Of a stretch of DNA of 64,000 nucleotides, positions 38,958 through 48,587 are shown one piece after another; position 1 is the stretch's first letter; each line of letters begins with the position of its first letter. This DNA is from Caldora sp965222765 (GTDB lineage Bacteria > Cyanobacteriota > Cyanobacteriia > Cyanobacteriales > Coleofasciculaceae). The stretch covers positions 1 to 64,000 of the forward strand of contig CBDCVG010000094.1 in NCBI GenBank assembly GCA_965222765.1. The letters are read 5' to 3'. The notes below the pieces were generated by a model. The model saw nothing but the letters and a program-made list of their open reading frames with translations. It was not told the origin of the DNA and made no database searches. A program made the translations under genes and the position numbers.

Positions 38958-39133
38958 CCTAAAGAAGTTGTTTTACCTTCAACCACGATTCGTCTCACAC
39001 CGAATTCTTTGAATCGGTGTTGAGATGAATCGCGGGCAAAGTTTTGGTAGACAAACAATTTTTTCCTAAATCTTGACAAATGAGTAAGGTGGATTAGCTT
39101 ACTATCTTTAAGCAAAGATAAATATTTTCTCAA

Positions 39134-40354
39134 ATGAGCCACTCTTCCCCGACAGCTTGCAAGGATGAACCCCTGAGGAGTGTCCATACTAACAACTTTC
39201 CCCAAATCCTAACTCAACTGGGGATTTCTCTAGTTATCTCTACTTACCAAGCAGGAAAACTGATTGTCCTCCGCGCCGATGGAAACACAATTAACACCCA
39301 TTTCCGTATTTTCCCAAAACCGATGGGTTTAGCGGCTGACATAGGCAGATTAGCTATCGGCACAGCTCACCAAATTTGGGAACTTCGTAACGTGCCAGCT
39401 GTGGCTCATAAACTCGAACCAGTAGGTAAACACGATGCTTGTTATCTACCTCGTAATTCCCATATCACAGGAGACATCGATATCCACGATTTAGCCTGGG
39501 GGAAGCGAGAACTCTGGTTTGTCAATACTCGCTTTTCCTGTCTGTGTACCCTAGACTTTGACTACAGCTTTGTACCTCGTTGGCGACCGAATTTTATCAC
39601 AGCTCTGACACCAGAAGACCGTTGTCATCTTAACGGCTTAAGTATGGTAAATGCTGAACCCAAGTATGTGACAGCATTGGGGGAAACAGATCGTATAAGG
39701 GGCTGGCGGGAAAATAAAGCTCATGGTGGTGTACTAATGGATATCGAAACAAATCAAGTGCTTGTGCGGGGTTTGTCAATGCCTCACTCACCCCGCTGGT
39801 ATAACGATCGTCTCTGGGTATTGGAATCAGGTAATGGTTCTCTGGCGACAGCTGACTTAGTTTCTGGGAAAATTGAAACATTAACTCAGCTACCTGGGTT
39901 TACCCGTGGTTTAGATTTCTGGGGAAATTTGGCTTTTGTTGGTCTTTCCCAAGTACGAGAGACAGCGGTATTTAGCGGTATTCCCCTCACACAGAGGCTA
40001 GAGGAACGCATATGTGGGGTTTGGGTGATACATATAGAAACAGGACAAACGGTAGCATTCTTAAAGTTTGAAGATGCAGTGCAGGAAATCTTTGCCGTTG
40101 AGGTATTACCAGGTATCCGCTTTCCGGAGATTATTGACTGGGATGAAAAATTGATTGCTTCCTCCTATGTGCTGCCAGATGAAGCTTTGGTAGATGTACC
40201 CCAAGCACAAAAGCAGTTGACAACAACTATTAGCACTCCTCAACAGCAGCTGATATCAGACTCATCTGAGTTTTCTACAAATCCATTACCGAAAAAGTCG
40301 GGTAAGCGGAGGAAAGGAAAACGCGGGTTTGATATCAGGAGTAAAGAAACTTGA
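39134..40354 (+). CDS. TIGR03032 family protein
   Basis: A 406-residue protein recognised by ISTYQAGKLIVLRADG, FPKPMGLA, HDLAWGKRELWFVNTRFSCL and MPHSPRWYNDRLWVLESGNG. The repeated beta-strand pattern suggests a beta-propeller. The family is frequent in cyanobacteria and often fused to TPR repeats; no function is assigned. Here it is stand-alone, with a basic C-terminal tail (KKSGKRRKGKRGF). No signal peptide. Its neighbours give no functional hint. Confidence 0.85.
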   Translation: MSHSSPTACKDEPLRSVHTNNFPQILTQLGISLVISTYQAGKLIVLRADGNTINTHFRIFPKPMGLAADIGRLAIGTAHQIWELRNVPAVAHKLEPVGKHDACYLPRNSHITGDIDIHDLAWGKRELWFVNTRFSCLCTLDFDYSFVPRWRPNFITALTPEDRCHLNGLSMVNAEPKYVTALGETDRIRGWRENKAHGGVLMDIETNQVLVRGLSMPHSPRWYNDRLWVLESGNGSLATADLVSGKIETLTQLPGFTRGLDFWGNLAFVGLSQVRETAVFSGIPLTQRLEERICGVWVIHIETGQTVAFLKFEDAVQEIFAVEVLPGIRFPEIIDWDEKLIASSYVLPDEALVDVPQAQKQLTTTISTPQQQLISDSSEFSTNPLPKKSGKRRKGKRGFDIRSKET

Positions 40355-40397
40355 TGAAATTTCTTCTTCCCCCATTCCCCATTCCCCAAGCCAGATA

Positions 40398-42059
40398 TCA
40401 CAATTTCTGTTGCAGTTTGCGCTTCAGGATGGAGCCAGAGGCAACAATCACCAGACCAAATAAACCCAGCATTGACGATGCTTCTGGGACAGAAGTCGAT
40501 TGCTGTTGTACCTCAAATGCACCAATGTCCACAATCGCGATTGTGTCATTATTACCATCCACAATCCTCTCAAAGCCTGCACCTCGCTGATCTGTAGGAG
40601 CACTGATATCATCGTTGTTACCAGCATCAATAGCAGGACTACCAGCAATTAAGGCGTGAGTGAGGGTAAAACCACCATTCTCGGCTAAGTTGGTGTCTAG
40701 TAAATCTTCAATACTGATGCCACCTAGGGAGGCAAATGTTAGATCGTTATCGAAACCAGTACTACCAGTGATGTCACCAATCAGGTTGAAGCCATTACTC
40801 GTAAAATCTCCAAAAACGTCAGCTGAAGTATTATTGTAAATTTGAGAATTGGTATTTCCAGCAATAATACTGTTACTAATAGTAGCTAAACCATTGCTAT
40901 AGTTAGCGATACTACTGAAGTAACTATAGTTACCAGAGATAGTGCCGTTGGTTACTGTCAGCTCACCTGAGTTCCTAATAATAGGATTAGATAAACTATA
41001 GTTACCAGAGATAGTGCTGTTAGTCAGTGCTAGCTCACCTGAGTTAGAGATACCGGCAGTGCCTCGATTACTAAAGTTGCTAGAGATAGTGCTGTTAGTC
41101 AGTGCCAGCTTACCTGAGTTCGTAACACTATTGCCAAAGGTACTAGTATTGCTAGAAATAGTGCTGTTGGTCACTGTCAGCTCACCTGTGTTCCCAATAG
41201 TACCAAGATATTCACTCTCATTGTCAGAGATACTACTGTTGGTTACTGTCAAATTACCTGAGTTTTCGATACCAGCTATGCCTGCACTAAAGTTGCCAGA
41301 GATGGTGCTGTTATTTACTGTCAACTCACCTGAATTAGAGATACCACCAATATCGTAGAAAGTATTGTTGTCAGAGATAGAGCTGTTATTTACTGTCAAC
41401 TTACCTGAATTAGAGATACCAGCAGTACCGAAGTTACCAGTGTTGTCAGATATGGCGCTGTTGGTCACCGACACCTCACCTGAGTTAGAGATACCAGCAG
41501 TATCGTAGAAACTAGAGTTGTCAGAGATAGAGCTATTGGTTACTGTCAACTGACCTGAGTTATTAATCCCACCAGCATCGTAGAAACTCAAGTTACCAGA
41601 AATGATGCTGTTGGTTACTGTCAGCTCACCTGAGTTCTTAATCCCACTAGCATCGTAGAAGCTAGAGTTACCAGAAATGATGCTGTTACTTACTATCAAG
41701 TTCTCTGCGTTAAAGATACCACCACCGCCTTCACCTAAGAATTCGGAATTTCCCCCGGTAATCATCAACCCGTCAAGGAGGACATCAAGGAAGTTGTCAT
41801 CATCTCCATCATCAATATTAAAAACCCGGGATAAACTACTACCACTAGCATCAATACTGAGAAAGTCAGCACCTAGACCATTGATAGCGAGGTCATCGGT
41901 AATCAATAACTCTCCACCAGTAAGGTTAATTGTGCCACCACTGAGCCCAGAGTCAAATAAAATCTCATCTGCACCCCCTAGTCCGTTGGCATCCAAAATT
42001 GCCTGACGAAGGCTGCCTGTTCCAAAGTCTAGAAGGTTTGTAACGGTAAAACTAGCCAT
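40398..42059 (-). CDS. Right-handed beta-helix protein with PEP-CTERM-like C-terminus (paralogue 3)
   Basis: A 553-residue protein, the longest of three tandem paralogues. After a conserved N-terminal region (MASFTVTNLLDFGTGSLRQA) come about ten to twelve beta-helix rungs of the type SGELTVTNSTISGN. A region with GSPAIDAGNNDD and the C-terminus VPEASSMLGLFGLVIVASGS plus a basic KRKLQQ end follow, the layout of a PEP-CTERM surface-sorting signal. No N-terminal signal peptide is visible, which is odd for a sorted protein. A 61-bp spacer separates it from the next copy. Confidence 0.85.
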   Translation of the reverse strand: MASFTVTNLLDFGTGSLRQAILDANGLGGADEILFDSGLSGGTINLTGGELLITDDLAINGLGADFLSIDASGSSLSRVFNIDDGDDDNFLDVLLDGLMITGGNSEFLGEGGGGIFNAENLIVSNSIISGNSSFYDASGIKNSGELTVTNSIISGNLSFYDAGGINNSGQLTVTNSSISDNSSFYDTAGISNSGEVSVTNSAISDNTGNFGTAGISNSGKLTVNNSSISDNNTFYDIGGISNSGELTVNNSTISGNFSAGIAGIENSGNLTVTNSSISDNESEYLGTIGNTGELTVTNSTISSNTSTFGNSVTNSGKLALTNSTISSNFSNRGTAGISNSGELALTNSTISGNYSLSNPIIRNSGELTVTNGTISGNYSYFSSIANYSNGLATISNSIIAGNTNSQIYNNTSADVFGDFTSNGFNLIGDITGSTGFDNDLTFASLGGISIEDLLDTNLAENGGFTLTHALIAGSPAIDAGNNDDISAPTDQRGAGFERIVDGNNDTIAIVDIGAFEVQQQSTSVPEASSMLGLFGLVIVASGSILKRKLQQKL

Positions 42060-42120
42060 TTGTATATTCCTTAGTAGCGCCTGATGAAAATTCTTGTTCC
42101 CCCATTCCCCAAGCCAGATA

Positions 42121-43626
42121 TCACAATTTCTGTTGCAGTTTGCGCTTCAGGATAGAGCCAGAGGCAACAATCACCAGACCAAATAAACCCAGCATTGACG
42201 ATGCTTCTGGGACAGAAGTCGATTGCTGTTGTACCTCAAATGCGCCAATGTCCACAATCGCGATTGTGTCATTATTACCATCCACAATCCTCTCAAAGCC
42301 TTCACCTCGCTGATCTGTAGGAGCACTGATATCATCGTTGTTACCAGCATCAATAGCAGGACTTCCAGCAATTAAGGCGTGAGTGAGGGTAAAACCGCCA
42401 TTGTCGGCTAAGTTGGTGTCTAGTACATCTCCAATGCTGATGCCACCTAGGGAGGCAAATGTTAGGTCGTTATCGAAACCAGTACTACCGCTAATATCAC
42501 CAATCAGGTTGAAGCCATTACTAGTAAAATCCCCAGAAACGTCACCCAAAGTATTATCGTAACTCGAATAATTGATATTTCCAGCAACAATGGTGTTACT
42601 AACAGTAGCTAAGCCACCGCTATAGTTAGTAACACTACTATTGAGGCCAGCGTTACCAGAGATAGTACTGTTTGTCAGTGTCAGCTCACCTGAGTTAGTG
42701 ATACTACCACCAAAGGAACTAAAATTACCAGAGATAGTACTGTTTGTCAGTGTCAGTTCACCTGAGTTGGTAACACTACTACTGAGGCCACCGTTGCCAG
42801 AGATAGTGCTGTTGGTTACTGTTAAATCACCTGAGTTCCCAATACTACCACCGTATTCACCATAATTGTTAGAGATAGTGCTATTGGTTACTGTCAGCTC
42901 ACCTGAGTTTTCGATACCAGCTATATTTTTACTACCGTTACCAGAGATAGTGCTATTGGTTACTGTCAGCTCACCTGAGTTATAAATACCACCTATGATT
43001 CGACCACCATTGCCAGAGATAGTGCTGTTGGTTACTGTTAAATCACCTGAGTTAGATATACCACCGGTACCGTAGAAAGCTCCGTTACCAGAGATAATAC
43101 TATTGGTTACTGTCAAATCACCTGAGTTAGATATACCACCGCTACCAAAGTTACCAATGTTGTCAGAGATGATGGTATTGGTTATCGTCAAATCACCTGA
43201 GTTAGATATACCACCAGCATTGTAGAAACTAGAGTTACCATAGATGGTGCTGTTACTCACCGCCAAGTTCTCTGCGTTAAAGATACCACCACCGCCTTCA
43301 CCTAAGAATTCGGAATTTCCCCCGGTAATCATCAACCCGTCAAGGAGGACATCAAGGAAGTTGTCATCATCTCCATCATCAATATTAAAAACCCGGGATA
43401 AACTACTACCACTAGCATCAATACTGAGAAAGTCAGCACCTAGACCATTGATAGCGAGGTCATCGGTAATCAATAACTCTCCACCAGTAAGGTTAATTGT
43501 GCCACCACTGAGCCCAGAGTCAAATAAAATCTCATCTGCACCCCCTAGTCCGTTGGCATTCAAAATTGCCTGACGAAGGCTGCCTGTTCCGAAGTCTAGA
43601 AGGTTTGTAACGGTAAAACTAGCCAT
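42121..43626 (-). CDS. Right-handed beta-helix protein with PEP-CTERM-like C-terminus (paralogue 2)
   Basis: A 501-residue middle copy. Its first 110 residues are nearly identical to paralogue 3 (one residue change, N for D, near position 24), and its last 150 residues nearly so. The copies differ mainly in number and order of SGxLTVTNSxISGN rungs. It is flanked on both sides by the same 61-bp spacer, so the unit of duplication is gene plus spacer. Confidence 0.85.
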   Translation of the reverse strand: MASFTVTNLLDFGTGSLRQAILNANGLGGADEILFDSGLSGGTINLTGGELLITDDLAINGLGADFLSIDASGSSLSRVFNIDDGDDDNFLDVLLDGLMITGGNSEFLGEGGGGIFNAENLAVSNSTIYGNSSFYNAGGISNSGDLTITNTIISDNIGNFGSGGISNSGDLTVTNSIISGNGAFYGTGGISNSGDLTVTNSTISGNGGRIIGGIYNSGELTVTNSTISGNGSKNIAGIENSGELTVTNSTISNNYGEYGGSIGNSGDLTVTNSTISGNGGLSSSVTNSGELTLTNSTISGNFSSFGGSITNSGELTLTNSTISGNAGLNSSVTNYSGGLATVSNTIVAGNINYSSYDNTLGDVSGDFTSNGFNLIGDISGSTGFDNDLTFASLGGISIGDVLDTNLADNGGFTLTHALIAGSPAIDAGNNDDISAPTDQRGEGFERIVDGNNDTIAIVDIGAFEVQQQSTSVPEASSMLGLFGLVIVASGSILKRKLQQKL

Positions 43627-43687
43627 TTGTATATTCCTTAGTAGCGCCTGATGAAAATTCTTGTTCCCCCATTCCCCAAGCCAGATA

Positions 43688-45055
43688 TCACAATTTCTGT
43701 TGCAGTTTGCGCTTCAGGATAGAGCCAGAGGCAACAATCACCAGACCAAATAAACCCAGCATTGACGATGCTTCTGGGACAGAAGTCGATTGCTGTTGTA
43801 CCTCAAATGCGCCAATGTCCACAATCGCGATTGTGTCATTATTACCATCCACAATCCTGTCAAAGCCTGCACCTCGTTGATCCGTAGGAACACTGATATC
43901 ATCGTTATTACCAGCATCAATGGCAGGACTTCCAGCAATTAAGGCATGAGTGAGGGTAAAACCACCATTGTCGGCTAAGTTAGTGTCTATTACATCTCCA
44001 ATGCTGATGCCACCTAGGGAGGCAAATGTTAGGTCGTTATCGAAACCATTACTACCGCTAATATCACCAATCAGGTTGAAGCCATTACTAGTAAAATCTC
44101 CAGAAACGTCAGCTGAAGTATTATTGTAAATTTGAGAATTGGTATTTCCAGCAATAATACTGTTACTAATAGTAGCTAAACCATTGCTATAGTTAGTCAG
44201 ACTACTATTGAAGAAACTAGAGTTGCCAGAGATGGTACTGTTGGTCACTGTCAGCTCACCTGAGTTCGTAACACTAGTACTAAAGAAACTAGAATTACCA
44301 GAGATAGTACTGTTGGTCACTGTCAGCTCACCTGAGTTCGTAACACTAGTACTAAAGAAACTAGAATTACCAGAGATGGAACTATTGGTCACTGACACTT
44401 CACCTGAGTTAGAGATAACAGCAGCATCGTAGACACTAAAGTTCCCAGATATGGAGCTGTTGATTACTGTCAAATCACCTAAGTTAGAGATACCACCAGT
44501 ACCGAAGTTACCAATATTCCCAGAGATGGAGCTGTTGGTTAACGTTAACTCACCTGAGTTAGAGATACCAGCAGCATCGTAGAAACTAGAGTTGCCAGAG
44601 ATGATGCTCTTGGTTATCGTCAAATCACCTGAGTTCAAGATACCACCGGTATCGAAGAAAGCATTGTTACCAGAGATGGTGCTGTTACTCACCGCCAAGT
44701 TCTCTGCGTTAAAGATGCCACCGCCGCCTTCTTCACTGAATGCTTGTACACCTCCCCCAGTAATCGTCAACCCATCAAGGAGTACATCAAGGAAGTTGTC
44801 ATCATCTCCGTCATCAATATTAAAAACCCGGGAGAAACCACCAGCATCAACACTGAGAAAGTCAGCACCTAGACCATTGATAGCGAGGTCATCGGTAATC
44901 AATAACTCTCCACCAGTAAGGTTAATTGTTCCACCACTGAGCCCAGGGTCAAATAAAATATTATCTGCACCCCCTAGTCCATTGGCATCCAAAATTGCCT
45001 GACGTAAGCTGCCTGTCCCGAAGTCTAGAAGGTTTGTAACAGTAAAACTAGCCAT
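43688..45055 (-). CDS. Right-handed beta-helix protein with PEP-CTERM-like C-terminus (paralogue 1)
   Basis: A 455-residue protein, first in transcription order and the most divergent at the N-terminal/helix boundary (GGGVQAFSEEGGGGIFNAE). It has about seven rungs, two of them exact consecutive repeats (GELTVTNSTISGNSSFFSTS). The C-terminal anchor is identical to the other two. The region upstream (45056-45431) is the only likely promoter for the cluster. Confidence 0.85.
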   Translation of the reverse strand: MASFTVTNLLDFGTGSLRQAILDANGLGGADNILFDPGLSGGTINLTGGELLITDDLAINGLGADFLSVDAGGFSRVFNIDDGDDDNFLDVLLDGLTITGGGVQAFSEEGGGGIFNAENLAVSNSTISGNNAFFDTGGILNSGDLTITKSIISGNSSFYDAAGISNSGELTLTNSSISGNIGNFGTGGISNLGDLTVINSSISGNFSVYDAAVISNSGEVSVTNSSISGNSSFFSTSVTNSGELTVTNSTISGNSSFFSTSVTNSGELTVTNSTISGNSSFFNSSLTNYSNGLATISNSIIAGNTNSQIYNNTSADVSGDFTSNGFNLIGDISGSNGFDNDLTFASLGGISIGDVIDTNLADNGGFTLTHALIAGSPAIDAGNNDDISVPTDQRGAGFDRIVDGNNDTIAIVDIGAFEVQQQSTSVPEASSMLGLFGLVIVASGSILKRKLQQKL

Positions 45056-45431
45056 TTTTTATATTCCTATAGTTGCAACCTGACCTATACTGCACACTGC
45101 TTAAAACAAAACTTTTGGCGAAATGCTCTAAGTTAGATTGAGCAAGCTTTTTTGCTCATGTGGAGAAGTTTCATTAGTGCCGAGTATAGTTAGGATTTTA
45201 GGCATCTAGTAGTACTCTTTTTGCAAAGTTTTGATGAAGCAAACTCTGAATTATGTGAAGATTCGGTAAAGATGTTGGGATAGAGTGGGTATTATCCACC
45301 CTATTGCCGTGACACGACTAAAACTGTAGGTTGGGTGGAACGAAGTGAAACCCAACGGAATATACGAGGAATGTTGGGTTACGCTACTACATTTGTTTTT
45401 TTGCCTAAGTCCTATGGGTTTTAGCTCAACT
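45056..45431. other. Intergenic region upstream of the beta-helix cluster
   Basis: No gene. 45312-45392 contains the GTAGGTTGGGTGGAACG...GAAACCCAAC type of interspersed repeat, related to the copy at 50791-50916. The part nearest the cluster (45056-45310) is AT-rich and could hold the promoter, but I see no clear -35/-10 pair. Confidence 0.5.
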
Positions 45432-46169
45432 CTAGGGAATCACCTTCAGACTTCCGCGACAGAGTAGCTGTCCTGGAGTTAGAGTGAGTTCATCAAGTTC
45501 AACTTCCGAACCTAAATCTAGTTCAAAATCATCTAACTTAAGCAGTGGTTGCTCTAGATTGGTTTGAATTTGGAGGGAAGTAAGTCGTAATAAAGACTTT
45601 GTCGCTAGTTCAATACCAGCATGAATCACTACTGGCACTGTCTGAAAAGTAGCATCTGTTAGAGTTCCTTTCAGAGTTAACCTATGAGTATCAAGTTCAA
45701 TTTTTTGCCAGCTGATTTTTTTGTCTTTTAACTGCTTAGCTAAGTTGCTTGTAGCAGGGAATTTGAGCCAGGTATTAACTAAATCAGTTAAAGCAGTAGA
45801 TAGCAAAGGCGATCGCAAGGAGGCTTGCAGATCCCTTTCCAGAAGTAGCAGTTGCCCTTCCACTGGCACAGGTTCCAAAAGGCGCAAAGGCTTCCCTTTG
45901 ATTACTTGACTCAAATTGATGCGAATGCTAGTGCCTTGGAGTTGAATTTGGCTAAGATGCAGTCCTTGATATATCGCATGGCTAGCTGTTAGAGAGACAC
46001 CAGGGATATAACCGGTAAGGATTTGGCGATCGCCCCCAAAGATTTCTAATTCCAGGGCTTCAACTTGTTCAACTTGGGATTTTAACCATAGCTCCAGAGC
46101 CCTTGTCAATATTTTGCTGACAATTCGACTTTGCTTTGGCTTCGAGACTTTTGGAGCTTCAACGACCAT
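45432..46169 (-). CDS. DUF2993 (LmeA-like) protein
   Basis: A 245-residue protein with the DUF2993 pattern (ILTRALELWLKSQVEQVEAL, LTASHAIYQGLHLSQIQLQG, RINLSQVIKGKP). DUF2993 is related to mycobacterial LmeA, a phospholipid-binding protein. The cyanobacterial role is unknown. No signal peptide is seen. Confidence 0.8.
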   Translation of the reverse strand: MVVEAPKVSKPKQSRIVSKILTRALELWLKSQVEQVEALELEIFGGDRQILTGYIPGVSLTASHAIYQGLHLSQIQLQGTSIRINLSQVIKGKPLRLLEPVPVEGQLLLLERDLQASLRSPLLSTALTDLVNTWLKFPATSNLAKQLKDKKISWQKIELDTHRLTLKGTLTDATFQTVPVVIHAGIELATKSLLRLTSLQIQTNLEQPLLKLDDFELDLGSEVELDELTLTPGQLLCRGSLKVIP

Positions 46170-46770
46170 AACACCTCAAACAGAACTAGGGTATAAGTAT
46201 TCTCAAATCGGTCAGCAATTATACATCTTTGGTGTAAAGGCTATGGTTTACCCATAAATAGATGGACATCAATCATTTAACCTGCTTAGGAGCCCCCCAA
46301 CTGCCGGCGCTTACCACCCGCTACCAAGGGTGAGCGAAAAAAAAGGGTGGGGAGATGGGGAGATAGGGAAACAAAGGAGAACTAATGATTTGAGGGATAG
46401 TTCGCTAGAAATTCCAACCACAATTTCGCTCACCCCGCTAGGAAGGTCAGAAACAAGCCAAATCCTCTTCCCTCCTGCCTCCTGCCCCCTGCCTCCTGCC
46501 TTGTTTCTTCAGAGCGGGTTTGGTAAATACAGCCGAAATATGCCAAATTAGCGATTAGACTCAGCTTTTCCTCATTTTTCTGACTAAAAAAACAAAAAGT
46601 AGAGTTATCCACATTCTTGTAATATTTGTACATAGTATATTCTAGTTGGTTGCTAGGCTGATGCTAAAGGACAAATAATATCCCATTAGCATTTCTTGCA
46701 CCGATAGTAGTCCGCCCTAAGCATTGCCATTGTCACTTACAGATCAACCAAGTCACACCGTAGTCGAACC
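46170..46770. other. Repeat-rich intergenic region
   Basis: Besides the family B element (46329-46434), 46468-46509 holds CCTGCCTCCTGCC repeats ending CTTGTTTCTTCAG, the sequence type inserted in copA and at the deletion joint near 59420. No gene supported. Confidence 0.6.
46329..46434 (+). mobile_element. MITE-like element family B, copy with perfect ends
   Basis: 106 bp with perfect 11-bp terminal inverted repeats GGTGAGCGAAA/TTTCGCTCACC. The inner GGGTGGGGAGATGGGGAGAT shares the octamer units of the 13970 partial copy, and the right part (GAAATTCCAACCACAATTTC) resembles the other copies. No coding capacity. Confidence 0.8.
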
Positions 46771-47553
46771 ATGAAGGAAAGAGTACAAAAAATTATTTCC
46801 CAGTGGGGTATTGCCTCGCGACGTCAAGCTGAGAAGATGATCTTAGCAGGGCAGGTTCGGCTCAATGGCACGTTGGTACATTTAGGACAAAAAGCTAATC
46901 CAGAAACGGACTTGATAGAAGTCGACGGAAAACCCCTCAAACTAAGCAACCGTCCCCAATCTATTTATCTTTTACTGAACAAACCTACTGGAGTGGTTTC
47001 CACTTGCCGTGATTCGAGGAATCGTACTACAGTGCTAGATTTATTGCCAAAGACATTAGCTAAGGATCAGGGACTTCATCCAGTGGGACGCCTTGATGCA
47101 GAATCCACCGGTGCATTACTTCTGACCAATGATGGGGTACTAACATTTCACCTAACTCATCCTCGCTATCACATTGCTAAGACTTATCACGTTTGGGTAG
47201 AAGATTATCCCCCTGAATCAATACTAAAACTTTGGCGTCAAGGTGTTAATCTAGCAGGGAAAAAAACTTTACCGGCTCAAGTCCAGGTACTCAAGCGAGG
47301 GTCAAAGGAAACACTGTTGGAAATTGTGCTAAGGGAGGGGAGAAATCGACAGATTCGTCGTGTTGCAGAACTGTTAGGGTATCGGGTGATTAATTTGCAT
47401 CGTATTGCGATTGGTGGAATTAGATTACGTGAATCTGTAGTATCTAGTGGCTGCTACCGTCACCTGCAGGAGTTTGAAATTCGCTCCCTTTACAAGCAAG
47501 TCTATCTAGCATCAGTAAAAGTGCCAGCATATATTAAGGAGTACCATCTATGA
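46771..47553 (+). CDS. RsuA/RluB-family rRNA pseudouridine synthase
   Basis: A 260-residue protein. An S4 RNA-binding domain (1-60, ISQWGIASRRQAEKMILAG) is followed by the pseudouridine synthase core with catalytic Asp in GRLDAESTGALLLTNDG and REGRNRQIRR. Such enzymes modify 16S or 23S rRNA; which site is not decidable here. Its stop overlaps the start of the next gene by 4 bp (ATGA). Confidence 0.9.
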   Translation: MKERVQKIISQWGIASRRQAEKMILAGQVRLNGTLVHLGQKANPETDLIEVDGKPLKLSNRPQSIYLLLNKPTGVVSTCRDSRNRTTVLDLLPKTLAKDQGLHPVGRLDAESTGALLLTNDGVLTFHLTHPRYHIAKTYHVWVEDYPPESILKLWRQGVNLAGKKTLPAQVQVLKRGSKETLLEIVLREGRNRQIRRVAELLGYRVINLHRIAIGGIRLRESVVSSGCYRHLQEFEIRSLYKQVYLASVKVPAYIKEYHL

Positions 47554-48371
47554 AGTATAATAAATCCCATTTTTACCAAGAACAAATCGAGAAGCTGGAA
47601 GAACTAGGTTCTCGACTGCGCCAATTTCGTACTCAACAGTCCATAACTCTAGAAGAAGTAGCACAAAAAACTCGGATTCAGGCGCGACTCTTGCGAGCGA
47701 TTGAAGAAGGGGATCTTGAGCAATTACCAGAACCAGTTTATATCAAAGGATTTATCAAACGCTTTGCTGATTCCTTAGGTTTAAACGGAACAGAATTCGC
47801 CAGTACCTTCCCGACAGGAGAAGGTATACGGTTAATCAGACCTTCTTGGAGACATATGAGAGCAGCTCAACTAAGACCCCTTCATCTCTATTTACTGTAC
47901 ATTTTTCTAGTGATCGGTGCTGTGAACGGCTTATCTTATCTGGTTAAACGTTCTGCCATACAAGCGATTCAACCATTAGAAATTAGGGAGCAAACTTACC
48001 AGTTACCAAAACCAAACAATGGACAGCAGATAGAAAACAAACAGAAGATAGCACCAAATAAAGCCACTAATGTGGCGCAACATTCTCAAGATGGGAAGCA
48101 GGTGCAAGTGAACATTATCCTCAAGGCTGAGTCATGGATTCGGGTAGTAGTAGATGGTAGGACAGAGTTTGAAGGAGTGTTACCAGAAGGAACGCACCGT
48201 ACTTGGGTGGCAAAAGAAAAACTGAGCGTTCGTGCGGGCAATGCTGGGGGTGTTGTAGTTGCCTATAATGACGAAACGGCAAAGCAATTGGGGGCCCCCG
48301 GTGAAGTCCAAGAAGTCACTTTTGCTGCCAACCCTGGTGTTAGCAATCCTAGTACCGCTGCGCAGAATTAA
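47550..48371 (+). CDS. RodZ-like helix-turn-helix membrane protein (DUF4115)
   Basis: A 273-residue protein. The N-terminal Xre-type helix-turn-helix (about 14-80, ITLEEVAQKTRIQARLLRAIEEG) is followed by one membrane helix (about 113-130) and a periplasmic DUF4115 domain (ESWIRVVVDGRTEFEGVL). RodZ organises MreB in rod-shaped bacteria; in cyanobacteria the role is less certain. It is translationally coupled to the pseudouridine synthase gene. The last residues (STAAQN) and the stop codon are encoded by the inserted family A element. Confidence 0.85.
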   Translation: MKYNKSHFYQEQIEKLEELGSRLRQFRTQQSITLEEVAQKTRIQARLLRAIEEGDLEQLPEPVYIKGFIKRFADSLGLNGTEFASTFPTGEGIRLIRPSWRHMRAAQLRPLHLYLLYIFLVIGAVNGLSYLVKRSAIQAIQPLEIREQTYQLPKPNNGQQIENKQKIAPNKATNVAQHSQDGKQVQVNIILKAESWIRVVVDGRTEFEGVLPEGTHRTWVAKEKLSVRAGNAGGVVVAYNDETAKQLGAPGEVQEVTFAANPGVSNPSTAAQN

Positions 48372-48447
48372 GCATTAAGAATGCTTATAGATTAAGGATT
48401 CTATCGATCTCTTTCCTGGTGGATTATTTCCTCCGCGCTGCACTAGT
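48349..48447 (-). mobile_element. MITE-like element family A, full copy 2
   Basis: A 99-bp element in reverse orientation to the copy at 2192-2296, with the same ends (ACTAGTGCAGCGCGG and GCGCAGCGGTACTAG) and interior (GATCGATAGAATCCTTAATC). It overlaps the 3' end of the RodZ-like gene and provides its stop. Confidence 0.75.
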
Positions 48448-48587
48448 TATTAGGATCATTGTTAGTTATATTCACTTTTAAATCTTACCTGTCTCCTTTT
48501 TTGGAAGAAAGGTAAAATTGCATCTTTATGTCTAATCATTATCAAAAAACTGGCGATGCAGTATTTTTACTATCCTGCCGCTCGATT

